From contig NZ_PYGA01000007.1 in the NCBI RefSeq assembly GCF_003014485.1, forward strand, positions 124,001-188,000: DNA of 64,000 bases. The letters are read 5' to 3'. Below, in pieces: positions 1 to 8,571 of the stretch (its first letter is position 1; each line of letters starts with the position of its first letter). The notes below the pieces were generated by a model, which saw only the letters and a list, made by a program, of their open reading frames with translations, made no database searches and had not been told where the DNA came from. The position numbers and the translations under genes are program-made. The DNA is from Murinocardiopsis flavida. Its GTDB lineage: Bacteria > Actinomycetota > Actinomycetes > Streptosporangiales > Streptosporangiaceae.

Positions 1-788
1 GCGTGGGCATGCCCGTCATCGTGAACTTCGACCTCCCCGTGGAGAACAAGGAGCGGGTCGAGTCGGCGATGGAGGTGACATCGGAGCAGCCGGCCGAAGG
101 CGCGTGGAACTGGTTCGGCGACAAGACCGCGGTGTTCCGGCCCAAGGAGTACTGGGAGCCGAACCAGAAGGTCACCGTCGACATGCGCCTCGCGGGCGTC
201 CCCGCCGCCAAGGGCGCCTACGGCACCAAGAACCACCAGCTGTCGTTCGAGGTCGGCCGCTCCCAGATCAGCACCATCGACAGCGATACCAAGCGCATGA
301 CCGTCGAGCGCGACGGCGAACAGGTCAAGGACTTCCCCACCAGCATCGGCAAGGCCAGCACCCGCGCCTACACGACGACCAGCGGCACCCACCTCACGAT
401 GGAGAAGTACGACAGGCTCACCATGGACTCGGCCACGGTGGGCGTGCCCAAGGGCCACCCCGACTACTACAAGCTGGAGGTCGACTACGCGGTCCGCTTC
501 TCCAACAGCGGTGAGTTCACCCACGCCGCCCCGTGGAACGGCAGCCTCGGCCAGGCGAACCTGACCCACGGCTGCCCCAACCTCGCCGTCGCCGACGCCA
601 AGTGGTTCTACGACAACTCGGTGATGGGCGACCCCCTGATCGTGGAGAACACCGACCGCGAACTGGAGGTCGACAACGGGTGGGGCTACTGGCAGCGCTC
701 CTGGGACGAGTGGCTGAATGAGAGCGCCACCGGCGAGGCCGACGACACCTCGAAGGCGGGGACGCCGGGCTCGCCGCACGGCGGGTGA
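1..788 (+). CDS. L,D-transpeptidase (Ig-like + YkuD), 5' end outside window
   Basis: Peptidoglycan L,D-transpeptidase that forms 3->3 cross-links outside the membrane. The visible 261 residues begin in an Ig-like beta domain (about residues 1-85 of the visible part) and continue into the YkuD catalytic domain. The active-site signature reads THGCPN, with the nucleophile Cys at visible residue 191 and a supporting His at about 174 (EFTHAAPW). Actinobacterial LdtMt2-type enzymes are about 400 residues, so roughly 150 N-terminal residues (signal or lipobox plus the first Ig domain) lie upstream of the window. The GTG at 3 is merely the first in-frame start codon and should not be used. The tail after the YkuD domain is short, acidic and Gly/Pro-rich. 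Confidence 0.9.
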   Translation, partial: VGMPVIVNFDLPVENKERVESAMEVTSEQPAEGAWNWFGDKTAVFRPKEYWEPNQKVTVDMRLAGVPAAKGAYGTKNHQLSFEVGRSQISTIDSDTKRMTVERDGEQVKDFPTSIGKASTRAYTTTSGTHLTMEKYDRLTMDSATVGVPKGHPDYYKLEVDYAVRFSNSGEFTHAAPWNGSLGQANLTHGCPNLAVADAKWFYDNSVMGDPLIVENTDRELEVDNGWGYWQRSWDEWLNESATGEADDTSKAGTPGSPHGG

Positions 789-960
789 CGCGCACGCCGC
801 GGGCCCGGCCGGGCCCGCGGCGCCCCGCACCACTCCCCCGTCACGCACGCGCTCGCCGGGGCGCGGCGGCAGGGCGCCCAGCGTGGCTCCCCGACCGGCG
901 CGCCGACCTGCGCGAAGATCGGTGGGCAGGGCCCGACCACCGTCCCTCGGGAGCGCCACG

Positions 961-1647
961 ATGCAGCACGCACACGAACCGGGCGCCGCCCCCGGCGACA
1001 TCGGCCGCCGGGTGGCCCGGCGCCGCGCCGAGCTCGGCCTGTCGCGCGAGGAGGTCGCCGCGCACGCCGGGATGGCGGCGGGCTACGTCGCCTACGTCGA
1101 GGAGCACCCGCCGCTGCTCAGCCGGTGGTCGCTGAACCGGCTCGCCGACGCCCTGCGGACCTCGCCGGAGCACCTCCTCGGCGCCGACTCCGAGGTGCCG
1201 CCCGGCACCGCGTCGACGGCCGTCCCTGCGCCCGAGCTGCGGACGCTGAGCACGGCGGAGTGCCAGGCGCTCATCGCGCCCGGCGGCGTGGGGCGGATCG
1301 CCTTCACCGTCCCCGGCGGCCCGGCGCCCACGGTGCTGCCCGTGAACTACGCGGTCGCCGACGCCGCGATCGTGTTCCGCACGTCCGCCTGCGGCGTCAT
1401 CGCCACGCATCTCCCCGATGCCGCGTCATTCCAGGTCGACCGGCTCGACGGCGCCATGAGCGAGGGGTGGAGCGTGCTCGTCAGCGGGCGCGCCGAGCGC
1501 GTCGGCGCCGGGGACGGGCCGCCCGCGGTCCCGGTCCGCTCCTGGGCCGGAGCGGACCGGGACACCGTTGTCCGGGTCGTGCCCGTCACCATCAGCGGCC
1601 GCCGCATCACCGCCCGCGGGGCACCCGACGGCGGCCCTGCCGCCTGA
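961..1647 (+). CDS. XRE-type HTH fused to pyridoxamine-phosphate-oxidase-like domain
   Basis: A 228-residue two-domain protein. Residues about 13-66 form an XRE/Cro helix-turn-helix (IGRRVARRRAELGLSREEVA). Residues about 95-215 form a flavin-binding split-barrel of the PNPOx-like type, starting at a LSTAECQALI helix and including GGVGRIAF and the LPVNYAV strand. Such fusions are common in actinomycetes; the barrel may bind a flavin, F420 or another small ligand that modulates DNA binding (family-level inference). The ATG at 961 has a GGGAG box 7 nt upstream, which fits better than the much longer in-frame extension. A strong hairpin overlaps its stop codon. The true ligand and targets are unknown. 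Confidence 0.8.
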   Translation: MQHAHEPGAAPGDIGRRVARRRAELGLSREEVAAHAGMAAGYVAYVEEHPPLLSRWSLNRLADALRTSPEHLLGADSEVPPGTASTAVPAPELRTLSTAECQALIAPGGVGRIAFTVPGGPAPTVLPVNYAVADAAIVFRTSACGVIATHLPDAASFQVDRLDGAMSEGWSVLVSGRAERVGAGDGPPAVPVRSWAGADRDTVVRVVPVTISGRRITARGAPDGGPAA

Positions 1648-1656
1648 CGGGTGCCC
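1619..1656 (+). terminator. Hairpin at the end of the HTH/PNPOx gene
   Basis: Nine-base perfect arms (GGGCACCCG / CGGGTGCCC) enclose a second GGCGG/CCGCC stem. The hairpin straddles the TGA stop at 1645-1647. It lies between two convergent genes and has no T-tract, which is usual for GC-rich actinomycete terminators; it could act in both directions. Confidence 0.5.
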
Positions 1657-1669
1657 GGAGCGCCGCGCC

Positions 1670-3112
1670 TCAGGTCGCGGCGGACTCCGACCGGCTGCGC
1701 TCGTCGGCGCCGGGCCGCATCCGGCCGAAGACCAGCAGTCCGAGCAGGAGCGTGACCGCGAGCAGGGCCGTCGACGCCAGCAGGAGCACGTTCGGGCCGT
1801 ACTGGAGGATCAGCGGGATCTGGATCGCGGTGATCAGCCCGCCGCCGAAGAACGGCTGGACCGCGAGCTGCTTGTAGCCGAACGCCTCGAACGCCGGGGT
1901 CTTCAGGCCGGGGTCGGCGATGCGCATCAGCAGGAGGCCGGTGGCGCTGGTGCCGAGCGTCTGCCCCAAGTTGCCGATACCCCGCTCGAACCAGTAGGAC
2001 GGCAGCATCCGCGGCCCGAGCAGCAGGAACGAACCGACGCACCAGATCAGGCCCGCGACGGCCAGGATCAGGAACGGGACGATGTTCGTGGCGAGGACCG
2101 ACAGGGAGAGCGAACCGAGGGCGGCGATGATGAGGACCTCCAGCGTGAAGCCCTGGATCCGCAGGGTCGTCTCCTGGTCGACGAGGTCCCGCGGCGAGAC
2201 CCGGTCGAGGACGAACCGGAGCGCGATGCCGCCGATCATCGCGAGGGGGAACAGCGGGATGTAGGCGAACAGCTCGACGGAGTCGATCCAGACCGCCCGC
2301 TCCAGCGCGCGGAGCCCCGACAGCATCCCCTGGCCGATGAGGATCGCGATCCCGATGAACAGCACGTGCAGCAGGAACGGCGCGATCGACGCCCGCGGCA
2401 CCCGCCACATGGCGCCAAGGCCGCCCTGTCCGCCCTCGACCCGCCCCATCTGCTGGTTCACGTGCCGCGTGCCGCCGACGTAGAGCTCGGCGGTCTCGCC
2501 CTTGCGCACACCCCAGTTGATGAGGGCGATGCCGATGATGATCGAGGACACCAGGCCGAAGGTCGCCATGCCCACGGCGAGGTCGTGGCCCTCGGCGAAG
2601 CCGGCGCGGGCGAAGGTGTCGCCGAGCCCCGCGGCGGTGCCGTGCCCGCCTTCGAAGCCGACCTCGATCAGCACCCCGCTCATCGCGGGCAGCTGGAACA
2701 CGGGGCCCAGGACCAGGATCGCCAGCAGGAGGCCCACCACGTACTGCCCGGCGCACTGCATGAACCCGAAGGTCACCTGCGGGCCGGCGATCCGGGCGGC
2801 GTCGGCGATCCGGGGCAGCCGGCGGCCGAGGAACAGCCCGGCGAACACGACGGTGATCAGCAGTTCGGGCAGCAGCCGCCACACGGCGACGACGTCCGCC
2901 CCGAACAGGCCGTTGCCGAGCATCCCCGCACCCAGGAGCGGCGCGATCCGGCCGAGCACGTCCGGACCGAGGAGCAGCGCGATGCAGCCGCCGATGATCG
3001 AACTCGGCACGAACAGTCTTCGCGGCAGGCGCCACCGCACCCAGATGAGCTTGGCTGTGACCAGCAGTATCCCGAGGAGGACAAGGGCGAGCGCCGTGAA
3101 CAGGGCGAACAT
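1670..3112 (-). CDS. Sodium/glutamate symporter family (GltS-like) membrane protein
   Basis: A 480-residue integral membrane protein with about 11-12 hydrophobic segments. The signature GFEGGHGTAAG, followed by a GLVSSIIIGI helix, is that of the GltS (ESS) family of Na+-coupled glutamate transporters. A mirrored second half (AALGSLSLSVLA...) fits the inverted-repeat fold. The family imports glutamate using the sodium gradient; the substrate here is not proven. The ATG at 3112 has GAGG 6 nt upstream; an in-frame GTG at 3124 lacks a convincing ribosome site. It is somewhat longer than E. coli GltS (401 aa), with a polar C-terminal tail ending in charged residues. Transcribed alone, convergent with the HTH/PNPOx gene. 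Confidence 0.8.
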   Translation of the reverse strand: MFALFTALALVLLGILLVTAKLIWVRWRLPRRLFVPSSIIGGCIALLLGPDVLGRIAPLLGAGMLGNGLFGADVVAVWRLLPELLITVVFAGLFLGRRLPRIADAARIAGPQVTFGFMQCAGQYVVGLLLAILVLGPVFQLPAMSGVLIEVGFEGGHGTAAGLGDTFARAGFAEGHDLAVGMATFGLVSSIIIGIALINWGVRKGETAELYVGGTRHVNQQMGRVEGGQGGLGAMWRVPRASIAPFLLHVLFIGIAILIGQGMLSGLRALERAVWIDSVELFAYIPLFPLAMIGGIALRFVLDRVSPRDLVDQETTLRIQGFTLEVLIIAALGSLSLSVLATNIVPFLILAVAGLIWCVGSFLLLGPRMLPSYWFERGIGNLGQTLGTSATGLLLMRIADPGLKTPAFEAFGYKQLAVQPFFGGGLITAIQIPLILQYGPNVLLLASTALLAVTLLLGLLVFGRMRPGADERSRSESAAT

Positions 3113-3914
3113 GCGAAACCTCACTGGTGGTTGCCTGGTAGGCGGGCCTGCGCTGCGTACTGCTCCGCACCGCCTCGGCCGCCGTTCCCCGGCGGAGCTA
3201 CGGGGTCATGCGGGCGCGCACGGGGCAGGGGGCGTGTCGGTGCATCGCTGTGCCGGTGCCGCGGGCTCCGCCGCGGCACCAGGGCGCTGATCGCCGCGGT
3301 GGCCGCGGCGGGCGCCGGATCGAGGACGGCACGAGGGCTCGCGCCGCGGAACGGGACCAGGGAAGGACATCGCGGAACCGGTCGTGCGCCCCGTGTCCTT
3401 CCGGCGCTTGTCGAGCATGGGCTGTTCCCTATTGGCCGAGACGTCCCGCGCCGCGCCATTCGCCGAGGGGCGGTGAATGGCATGCGGTGCGGAGCGCGGG
3501 TGGTCGGGGTATTCCACCGGCCATGTTCCTTGGCGCGTGCCCGATGATCCTGGCATATGTCCCGGGTCCACCGGTTTTTCGCATAGGACGCTTAACGGGA
3601 CTGGTGCAGCGCTGTTACACGACCGATTCGGGGCCGCCGCGGCCTCGGCGCCGACCGGTTTTTCGCAATTGAAGAGGTGGGATGAAAAACGTCGGACGAA
3701 TGACGGATCGGCGCGTTTTCCGCGCGCATTCTCCGGGCGCGGCCGCGCGGTGCCCGCGGAACCGCGAATTCCACCGCGGCAACGGAATTCCCCCGCGACC
3801 TCCGCGCGTACGGGAATCCCCGCACCCGACCATTCCCACCCCCGCGCACCACCCGCCCGGAGCGGACGTTACGCACCCGCCGTTGACGTCCCGGCGGTGG
3901 ATGCAGTGGAGTGA
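3113..3914. other. 800-bp intergenic region with a spaced direct repeat
   Basis: No convincing gene. It separates the divergent GltS-like and STAND NTPase genes and is less GC-rich than its surroundings towards 3560-3800. It holds a 14-bp direct repeat (listed separately). A short ORF beginning ATGAAAAACGTC at 3682 has a GAGGTGGG ribosome-site look-alike but a coding pattern unlike neighbouring genes and overlaps the NTPase gene, so it is not called. Confidence 0.5.
3570..3667 (+). repeat. 14-bp direct repeat ACCGGTTTTTCGCA, two copies
   Basis: Identical ACCGGTTTTTCGCA at 3570-3583 and 3654-3667, start-to-start distance 84 bp (eight helical turns), upstream of the STAND NTPase gene. The spacing on one helix face suggests a regulator pair of sites, but no regulator can be assigned. 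Confidence 0.5.
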
Positions 3915-5969
3915 ATGCGGTTCCGGATCCCCTGGGAAGGCCCGATGCACGAGCGCCAGCAGAACGCCGCGCACGGCGACGTGAGCGGTCAGGTCGTCCA
4001 GGTCGGCGAGGTCCACGGCGGGATCCACCTCCACGGCCGCGGGCGCGACGGCACATTGGCGGACGTCTCCCTCGACGCACCGCGGTCGGGCACGCCGATC
4101 CGCGGCCGCGACGCGCTGCTCGCGGAGCTGACCGGCGCACTGGACCGCCCCGACGGGCTCGTCCGCGTCCTGCACGGGCTGGGCGGATGCGGCAAGACCG
4201 CCGCGGCCCAGTCGGTCGCCGACCACGCCGCGGAACACGGGATCGCGGTGTTCTGGATCCGGCCGGAAGCGGCTCTCGACGCCATGCTGCGGGTCGCGGT
4301 CGAACTCGGCGCCTCCTTTGCGGAGGCCGAGCGGTCGAAGGCGACACCGACCGCGGCGCAACGGTGGGTGTGGCGCCATCTGCACGCCGCGCCGCACCCG
4401 TGGCTGCTCGTCTTCGACAACGTCGACGAGCCGGTGGAGTTCTGCGGCGGGCGGCGACCCGGTGACGGCGACGCGTGGATCCGCGGCAGCCGCGCTGGAC
4501 TCACGATGGCGACCACCCGCGTCGGCCGACCGGAGCTCTGGCGTCCGGCGCTGCTGCTGGAGGTCGGGCCGCTGGACGAGCGCGACAGCGTCCGGGTCCT
4601 GTCCGACCACGCCGGCGGCCCCGATCCCGACGACCTGCCCGACGCGGTGCGGGAGGCCGCGCGCCGGGTCGGCGGCATCCCGCTGGCGCTGCGCCTCATC
4701 GGCGGCGTCCTCCAGGAGTACCGCACCGGGTCCTCCCGCTACGAGGACGTCCTGGCGGTACTCGGCCGCTCCCTGCGTGAACTGGACGCACTGGCGGCCC
4801 CCGTCCTCGCCGCCCGCGGCGACGGGCGACGACCCGAACGACGGATGCTCGGCGGGGTGTGGGCACTCTCGCTCGACCTGCTCCGGCCCGAGATCCCGCA
4901 GGCGCCCGCGCTGCTCCAGGTGCTGTCGTTCCTCGGCGCCGACGGCGTGGAGGTGCCCTGGGGGCGGCTGCCGCATTCGGCCCTTCGGGGCGGCATCGTC
5001 GACACCGGCCCCGAGGAGCTGACCGGCTGGTCACTCGACCGCGCGGTCAACGGCCTGCGCGCCCACGGCCTCCTCGACGTCCGCGAGTCGGCCGGGGTGG
5101 CGACCGTGGCACTGCACCCCCTGGTCGCCGAGGTCACCAGGGAGCGCCTCGGCGCCGACGGGCTCGCTGTCGCCGCAGCGGTGCACGCGCTGGTCTCCCA
5201 CCCCGGTGGTGACGACCTCGCCGTGGAGCAGGCCGCCTACCGCGGCGTATGCGCGGTCCGCGAGCGCGAGCTCGGCGCCGCCCATCCGCTGACGCTGGAC
5301 GCGCGGTTCGGGCTGGCGTTCAGCACGCTGGAGCGCCGCTCCCTCGACGAGGCCGATACCCGCTTCCGCGCCCTGCTGCGGGACTGGGCACGGGCGCAGG
5401 GCCCGGAGCACCCCGGTGTGCTGCTCATCCGGCACGAACTGGGCCGGATCGCGATCCAGCGCCGCGACTGGGCCGAGGCCGAAGCGCAGTACCGCGCCGT
5501 CGAGGCCATGGAGGAGTCCGGCGTCCTCGGCTGGCACCTGTGGACGGGGCGCCACGGCCGCGCTCTCATCGCCTTCGAGCAGGGCGACCTCGCGGCGGCC
5601 GAGCGGCAGCTCCGCGAGGTCGTGCGGCTCCGGGAGCACGCGCGCGGGCCGCGCGACATCGGCACCATGATCTCCCGGCACGAACTGGGCCGGGTGTCGC
5701 TGGCCCGCGGCAACGCCGAGGAGGCCGAGGAGTCGTTCCGCACTGTCGCGGAGGTCCTCGACGACGTTCTCGGTCCTCTGCACCCGCAGACCCTCGCCTC
5801 GCGGTACGAACGGGCCCGGGCCGCCGCCGAGCGCGGCGCGGCCGACCGCGCGGCAGCGGAGTTCGCCGCCGTCGCACAGGCCCAGCGGCAGGTGCTCGGC
5901 GCCGACCACCCGGGCACGCGCAGGACCCGCGAGGCGCTCCAGGAGCTGCGGCGGCCTCGGCCGGAATGA
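3915..5969 (+). CDS. STAND-family NTPase (NB-ARC) with TPR repeats
   Basis: A 684-residue signalling NTPase. After a short Gly/His-rich N-terminus (DVSGQVVQVGEVHGGIHLH, typical of actinobacterial members), it has Walker A GLGGCGKT (88-95) and a Walker B-like LLVFDNVDE (164-172). A GIPLAL box follows at about 257, as in NB-ARC proteins. From about residue 420 to the end there are repeated helical pairs with TPR character (e.g. DEADTRFRALLRDWARAQGPEHPGV split over two helices, each ending near a P-x-x). In this family, ligand sensed by the TPRs drives NTP-dependent oligomerisation; roles include regulation and immunity. No obvious N-terminal effector domain is seen. Alternative start: ATG 3945, preceded by GGGAAGG. 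No linked effector gene. Function unknown beyond the family. Confidence 0.75.
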   Translation: MRFRIPWEGPMHERQQNAAHGDVSGQVVQVGEVHGGIHLHGRGRDGTLADVSLDAPRSGTPIRGRDALLAELTGALDRPDGLVRVLHGLGGCGKTAAAQSVADHAAEHGIAVFWIRPEAALDAMLRVAVELGASFAEAERSKATPTAAQRWVWRHLHAAPHPWLLVFDNVDEPVEFCGGRRPGDGDAWIRGSRAGLTMATTRVGRPELWRPALLLEVGPLDERDSVRVLSDHAGGPDPDDLPDAVREAARRVGGIPLALRLIGGVLQEYRTGSSRYEDVLAVLGRSLRELDALAAPVLAARGDGRRPERRMLGGVWALSLDLLRPEIPQAPALLQVLSFLGADGVEVPWGRLPHSALRGGIVDTGPEELTGWSLDRAVNGLRAHGLLDVRESAGVATVALHPLVAEVTRERLGADGLAVAAAVHALVSHPGGDDLAVEQAAYRGVCAVRERELGAAHPLTLDARFGLAFSTLERRSLDEADTRFRALLRDWARAQGPEHPGVLLIRHELGRIAIQRRDWAEAEAQYRAVEAMEESGVLGWHLWTGRHGRALIAFEQGDLAAAERQLREVVRLREHARGPRDIGTMISRHELGRVSLARGNAEEAEESFRTVAEVLDDVLGPLHPQTLASRYERARAAAERGAADRAAAEFAAVAQAQRQVLGADHPGTRRTREALQELRRPRPE

Positions 5970-6020
5970 CATCGGGCCCGCGGGCGGGCGCGGTCGATCG
6001 AGTGAGGCGGCGGGGCCGTC

Positions 6021-7085
6021 CTACCGCGGGGTGTCGGGGCGGGTGGGGGCGCCGGGTTTGGGGAGGACGGCGCTGAGGTCCGGCGCGAAGGCCGCCGCCA
6101 CCCGGTCGCCGGGGGCGGGCGGCGGGTGGTCCAGCGGCACCTTGGCGAGCAGCGGCGCCGCGCCTTCGAGTGCCACGGTCCAGTGGCCCGGACCCGGGGC
6201 GACCTGCGCCACGCGCATGGGGATTCCCGGCCCGTCGGCCGGTGCGAGGCGCACGCCGTTGCCGAAGACCGCGGCCGTCGCGGGGCCGGCGGGGCCGTGC
6301 CGGGTGAGCCCCGACGGGGCACCGCCGACGGTGACGGCGCCGTCGGCCTCGACGTAGGCGTCGACGAGGTTGTCGTAGCCGACCAGCGCGGCGACGCTCG
6401 CGTCGACCGGGCGCCGGGTGAGGACCTCGGGTGGCCCGATCTGGTGGACGCGCCCGTCGAGGAGCGCCATCACCTGGTCCGCGAGGAGCATCGCCTCCTC
6501 CGGGCGGTGGGAGACGTGCACGACCGTCGTCGCGCGGCCGGCCAGCGCCCGGCCGAGGTCGGCGAGGAACGCCGTCCGCGACTGGGCGTCGAGACCGGCC
6601 GCCGGCTCGTCGAGCAGCAGCACGTCGGGGTCGACGGCGAGGGCGCGCGCGAGGCTGACCCGTTGCTGCTCGCCGCCCGACAGGGCGGTCGCGGGGCGGT
6701 CGGCGAGGTGCGCGACGCGCAGCCGCTCCAGCGCGGCGGCGGCGACGGCGCCGCGGCGGCCCTTCGGCATCTTCCGCCAGCGCAACGGCAGCTCGACGTT
6801 GCGCAGCACGCTCGTTGACAGCAGGGCCGGCCGCTGCGTCACGTACGCCACGCGCCGCCGCAGCGCCACCCCGCCGTCGCGGGGGCTGATCCCGTCGATC
6901 GTGATCCTGCCCTGCCGGGGCGGCTCGACGGCGGCGACGAGCCGCAGCAGCGTCGTCTTGCCCGCGCCGTTGGGGCCGAGGACGCACAGCCGGGCGCCGT
7001 CGGCGACGTCGACGGCGCCCACGTCGAGCACGACGCGGCCGCCGCGGACGTGCCGCAGGCCGCGGACGCTCAGTTCCGCTCCCAT
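6021..7085 (-). CDS. tupC: Tungstate ABC transporter ATP-binding protein
   Basis: A 354-residue ABC ATPase. Walker A GPNGAGKTT is near residue 35, the LSGGEQQRVSLARAL signature near 135, Walker B VLLLDEPA near 158, and the H-loop VSHRPEEA near 193. After about residue 235 comes a C-terminal accessory region with two beta-rich halves, as in molybdate/tungstate ATPases that sense the oxyanion. It energises import with the TupB permease and the TupA lipoprotein. The ATG at 7085 overlaps the permease stop by 16 nt, so translation is probably coupled. A much longer open frame runs upstream through the permease but has no coding support. Last gene of the ten-gene operon. Confidence 0.88.
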   Translation of the reverse strand: MGAELSVRGLRHVRGGRVVLDVGAVDVADGARLCVLGPNGAGKTTLLRLVAAVEPPRQGRITIDGISPRDGGVALRRRVAYVTQRPALLSTSVLRNVELPLRWRKMPKGRRGAVAAAALERLRVAHLADRPATALSGGEQQRVSLARALAVDPDVLLLDEPAAGLDAQSRTAFLADLGRALAGRATTVVHVSHRPEEAMLLADQVMALLDGRVHQIGPPEVLTRRPVDASVAALVGYDNLVDAYVEADGAVTVGGAPSGLTRHGPAGPATAAVFGNGVRLAPADGPGIPMRVAQVAPGPGHWTVALEGAAPLLAKVPLDHPPPAPGDRVAAAFAPDLSAVLPKPGAPTRPDTPR

Positions 7086-7726
7086 GCCGCCCCCGTCCGC
7101 TGCACCGAGACGAGCAGGCCGTTGATGGCGAACGCCAGCGCCAGCAGGATCGCGCCGTAGCCGATCGCGACGCCGAACTCGCCGCGGCCGACGCTCTCGA
7201 CGATGGCGGTCGTCATGAGCTGGGTGTGACCGTGGATGTTGCCGCCGACGATGGTCGCGGCGCCGACCTCGGAGACCGCGGTGCCGAAGCCCGCCATTGC
7301 GGCGGCGAGCAGCGACATGCGCGCTTCGAGCCACAGGCGCAGCACCAGCTGCACCCGGTTCGCCCCCAGCAGGCGCAGCTGTTCGGGCAGCTCGGGGGGG
7401 AGCATGCGGATGGCGGCCATGGTGATCGCCGCGATCAGCGGCGTGGCGATCACCGTCTGGGCGATGATCATCCCCCGCACGGTGTAGATCAGTCCGAGGC
7501 CGCCGAGGGGGCCGGTGCGCCACAGCAGCAGCGCGATGGCGAGGCCGGCGACGACCGTGGGGATCGCCATGCCGGTGTTGACGGCGGCGATCAGGATCCG
7601 CCGCCCGCCCACACGCGTGAGGGCCAGCGCGGTGCCCAGCGTGATGCCGATGAGCGACGCTATGGCGGTCGCGGTCAGCGACACCAGCGCCGATCGCGCC
7701 AGGACCTCGGTGAAGTCCGGTGCCAT
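7070..7726 (-). CDS. tupB: Tungstate ABC transporter permease
   Basis: A 218-residue ABC permease with about five membrane segments. The EAA loop region reads LPEQLRLLGANRVQLVLRLW, typical of the TupB branch of the molybdate/tungstate permeases; the sequence GFGTAVSEVGAATIVGGNI also fits that branch. It forms the homodimeric channel with TupC. Its ATG shares one base with the tupA stop (TGATG), showing tight translational coupling, and it overlaps tupC by 16 nt. Family assignment is strong because substrate-binding protein, permease and ATPase are all of the Tup type and sit next to a tungsten-enzyme operon; discrimination between tungstate and molybdate cannot be read from the permease. Confidence 0.88.
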   Translation of the reverse strand: MAPDFTEVLARSALVSLTATAIASLIGITLGTALALTRVGGRRILIAAVNTGMAIPTVVAGLAIALLLWRTGPLGGLGLIYTVRGMIIAQTVIATPLIAAITMAAIRMLPPELPEQLRLLGANRVQLVLRLWLEARMSLLAAAMAGFGTAVSEVGAATIVGGNIHGHTQLMTTAIVESVGRGEFGVAIGYGAILLALAFAINGLLVSVQRTGAAWERN

Positions 7727-8571
7727 CAGTTCTTCGCGTCGGGGAAGAACAGCGGTTCGCCGTGCTCCTCGACGCCGAACTCCGCGATGTCCTGCTGCAC
7801 GTCGGCACCGCGGATCCAGGCGGCGAACTCCTCGGCGCAGCCGGTGTTCGCCGCCTTCTCCGCCACGATCACGTGGTACTCGTTGTACAGCGCCTTCGTG
7901 CCCTCGAAGGCGATCTCGGACGCCAGGTTGCCGGTGGCGAGGTAGGTACCGCGGTCGGCCAGGGTGTACGCCTCCTTCTGGTTCGCGACCGTCAGGGTCT
8001 CGCCCATGCCCTGACCGGTCTCGACGTACCAGGACCCGCCAGGGTCGACGCCCGCCTGCTCCCACAGGGTGAGTTCCTTGGCGTGGGTGCCGGAGTCGTC
8101 GGCGCGCGAGGCGAACGGGGTCTTGCTCCGCGCGATCTTCTTCAGGGCCGCGGCTGCGTCGTCCTCGCCGCCGAGACCGGCGGGGTCGTCGGGCGGGCCG
8201 ACGATGACGAAGTCGTTGTGCATGACCGCCTCACGGCTGGACCCGTGGCCGTCGGCCATGAACCGCTCTTCGTCCTCCGGCGAATGGACGAGCAGCGCGT
8301 CGGCCTCGCCCTTCTCGCCCATGGCCATGGCCTGCCCGGAGCCGACGGCGACCGGCTTCACGACGCAGTCGCCGCTCTTCTCGAACATCGGCACGAGTTC
8401 GTCGAGCAGCCCCGAGTTCTGGGTGCTGGTCGTGGTCGCGAGCACCATGGTGCCGTCGGCGCCGCCGGTCGCGCCCTCGGCCCCGCCGCCCCCGCATCCG
8501 GTGGCGGCTGCCACGGCCGCAGCGGCGGCGAGCGCGCCGAATACCGTCCTCAGACGCGTCCCGTGGATCAT
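7726..8571 (-). CDS. tupA: Tungstate-binding lipoprotein
   Basis: A 281-residue exported substrate-binding protein. An N-terminal hydrophobic stretch ends in a lipobox-like ATGC (Cys about 25), so it should be lipid-anchored outside the membrane. The mature part opens with LATTTSTQNSGLLDELVP; the TTTS motif followed by a DSGLL/NSGLL helix is the classic oxyanion-binding start of TupA/WtpA proteins. Also visible are DNDFV-like HNDFVIVGP and FASRADDSGTHAKE, typical of TupA. The family binds tungstate with very high affinity over molybdate (known for TupA; not tested here). ATG 8571 overlaps the regulator stop by 4 nt (ATGA). Confidence 0.92.
   Translation of the reverse strand: MIHGTRLRTVFGALAAAAAVAAATGCGGGGAEGATGGADGTMVLATTTSTQNSGLLDELVPMFEKSGDCVVKPVAVGSGQAMAMGEKGEADALLVHSPEDEERFMADGHGSSREAVMHNDFVIVGPPDDPAGLGGEDDAAAALKKIARSKTPFASRADDSGTHAKELTLWEQAGVDPGGSWYVETGQGMGETLTVANQKEAYTLADRGTYLATGNLASEIAFEGTKALYNEYHVIVAEKAANTGCAEEFAAWIRGADVQQDIAEFGVEEHGEPLFFPDAKN

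Noticed and set aside
1347-3170. Long minus-strand open frame (about 600 codons) across the HTH/PNPOx and GltS genes
   Set aside because: Arg/Pro/Ala-rich translation without domains; it is the GC-rich shadow of the GltS gene in another frame.
3682-3984. 100-codon ORF with a ribosome-site-like GAGGTGGG
   Set aside because: Composition is not gene-like, it overlaps the STAND NTPase start, and no domain is visible.
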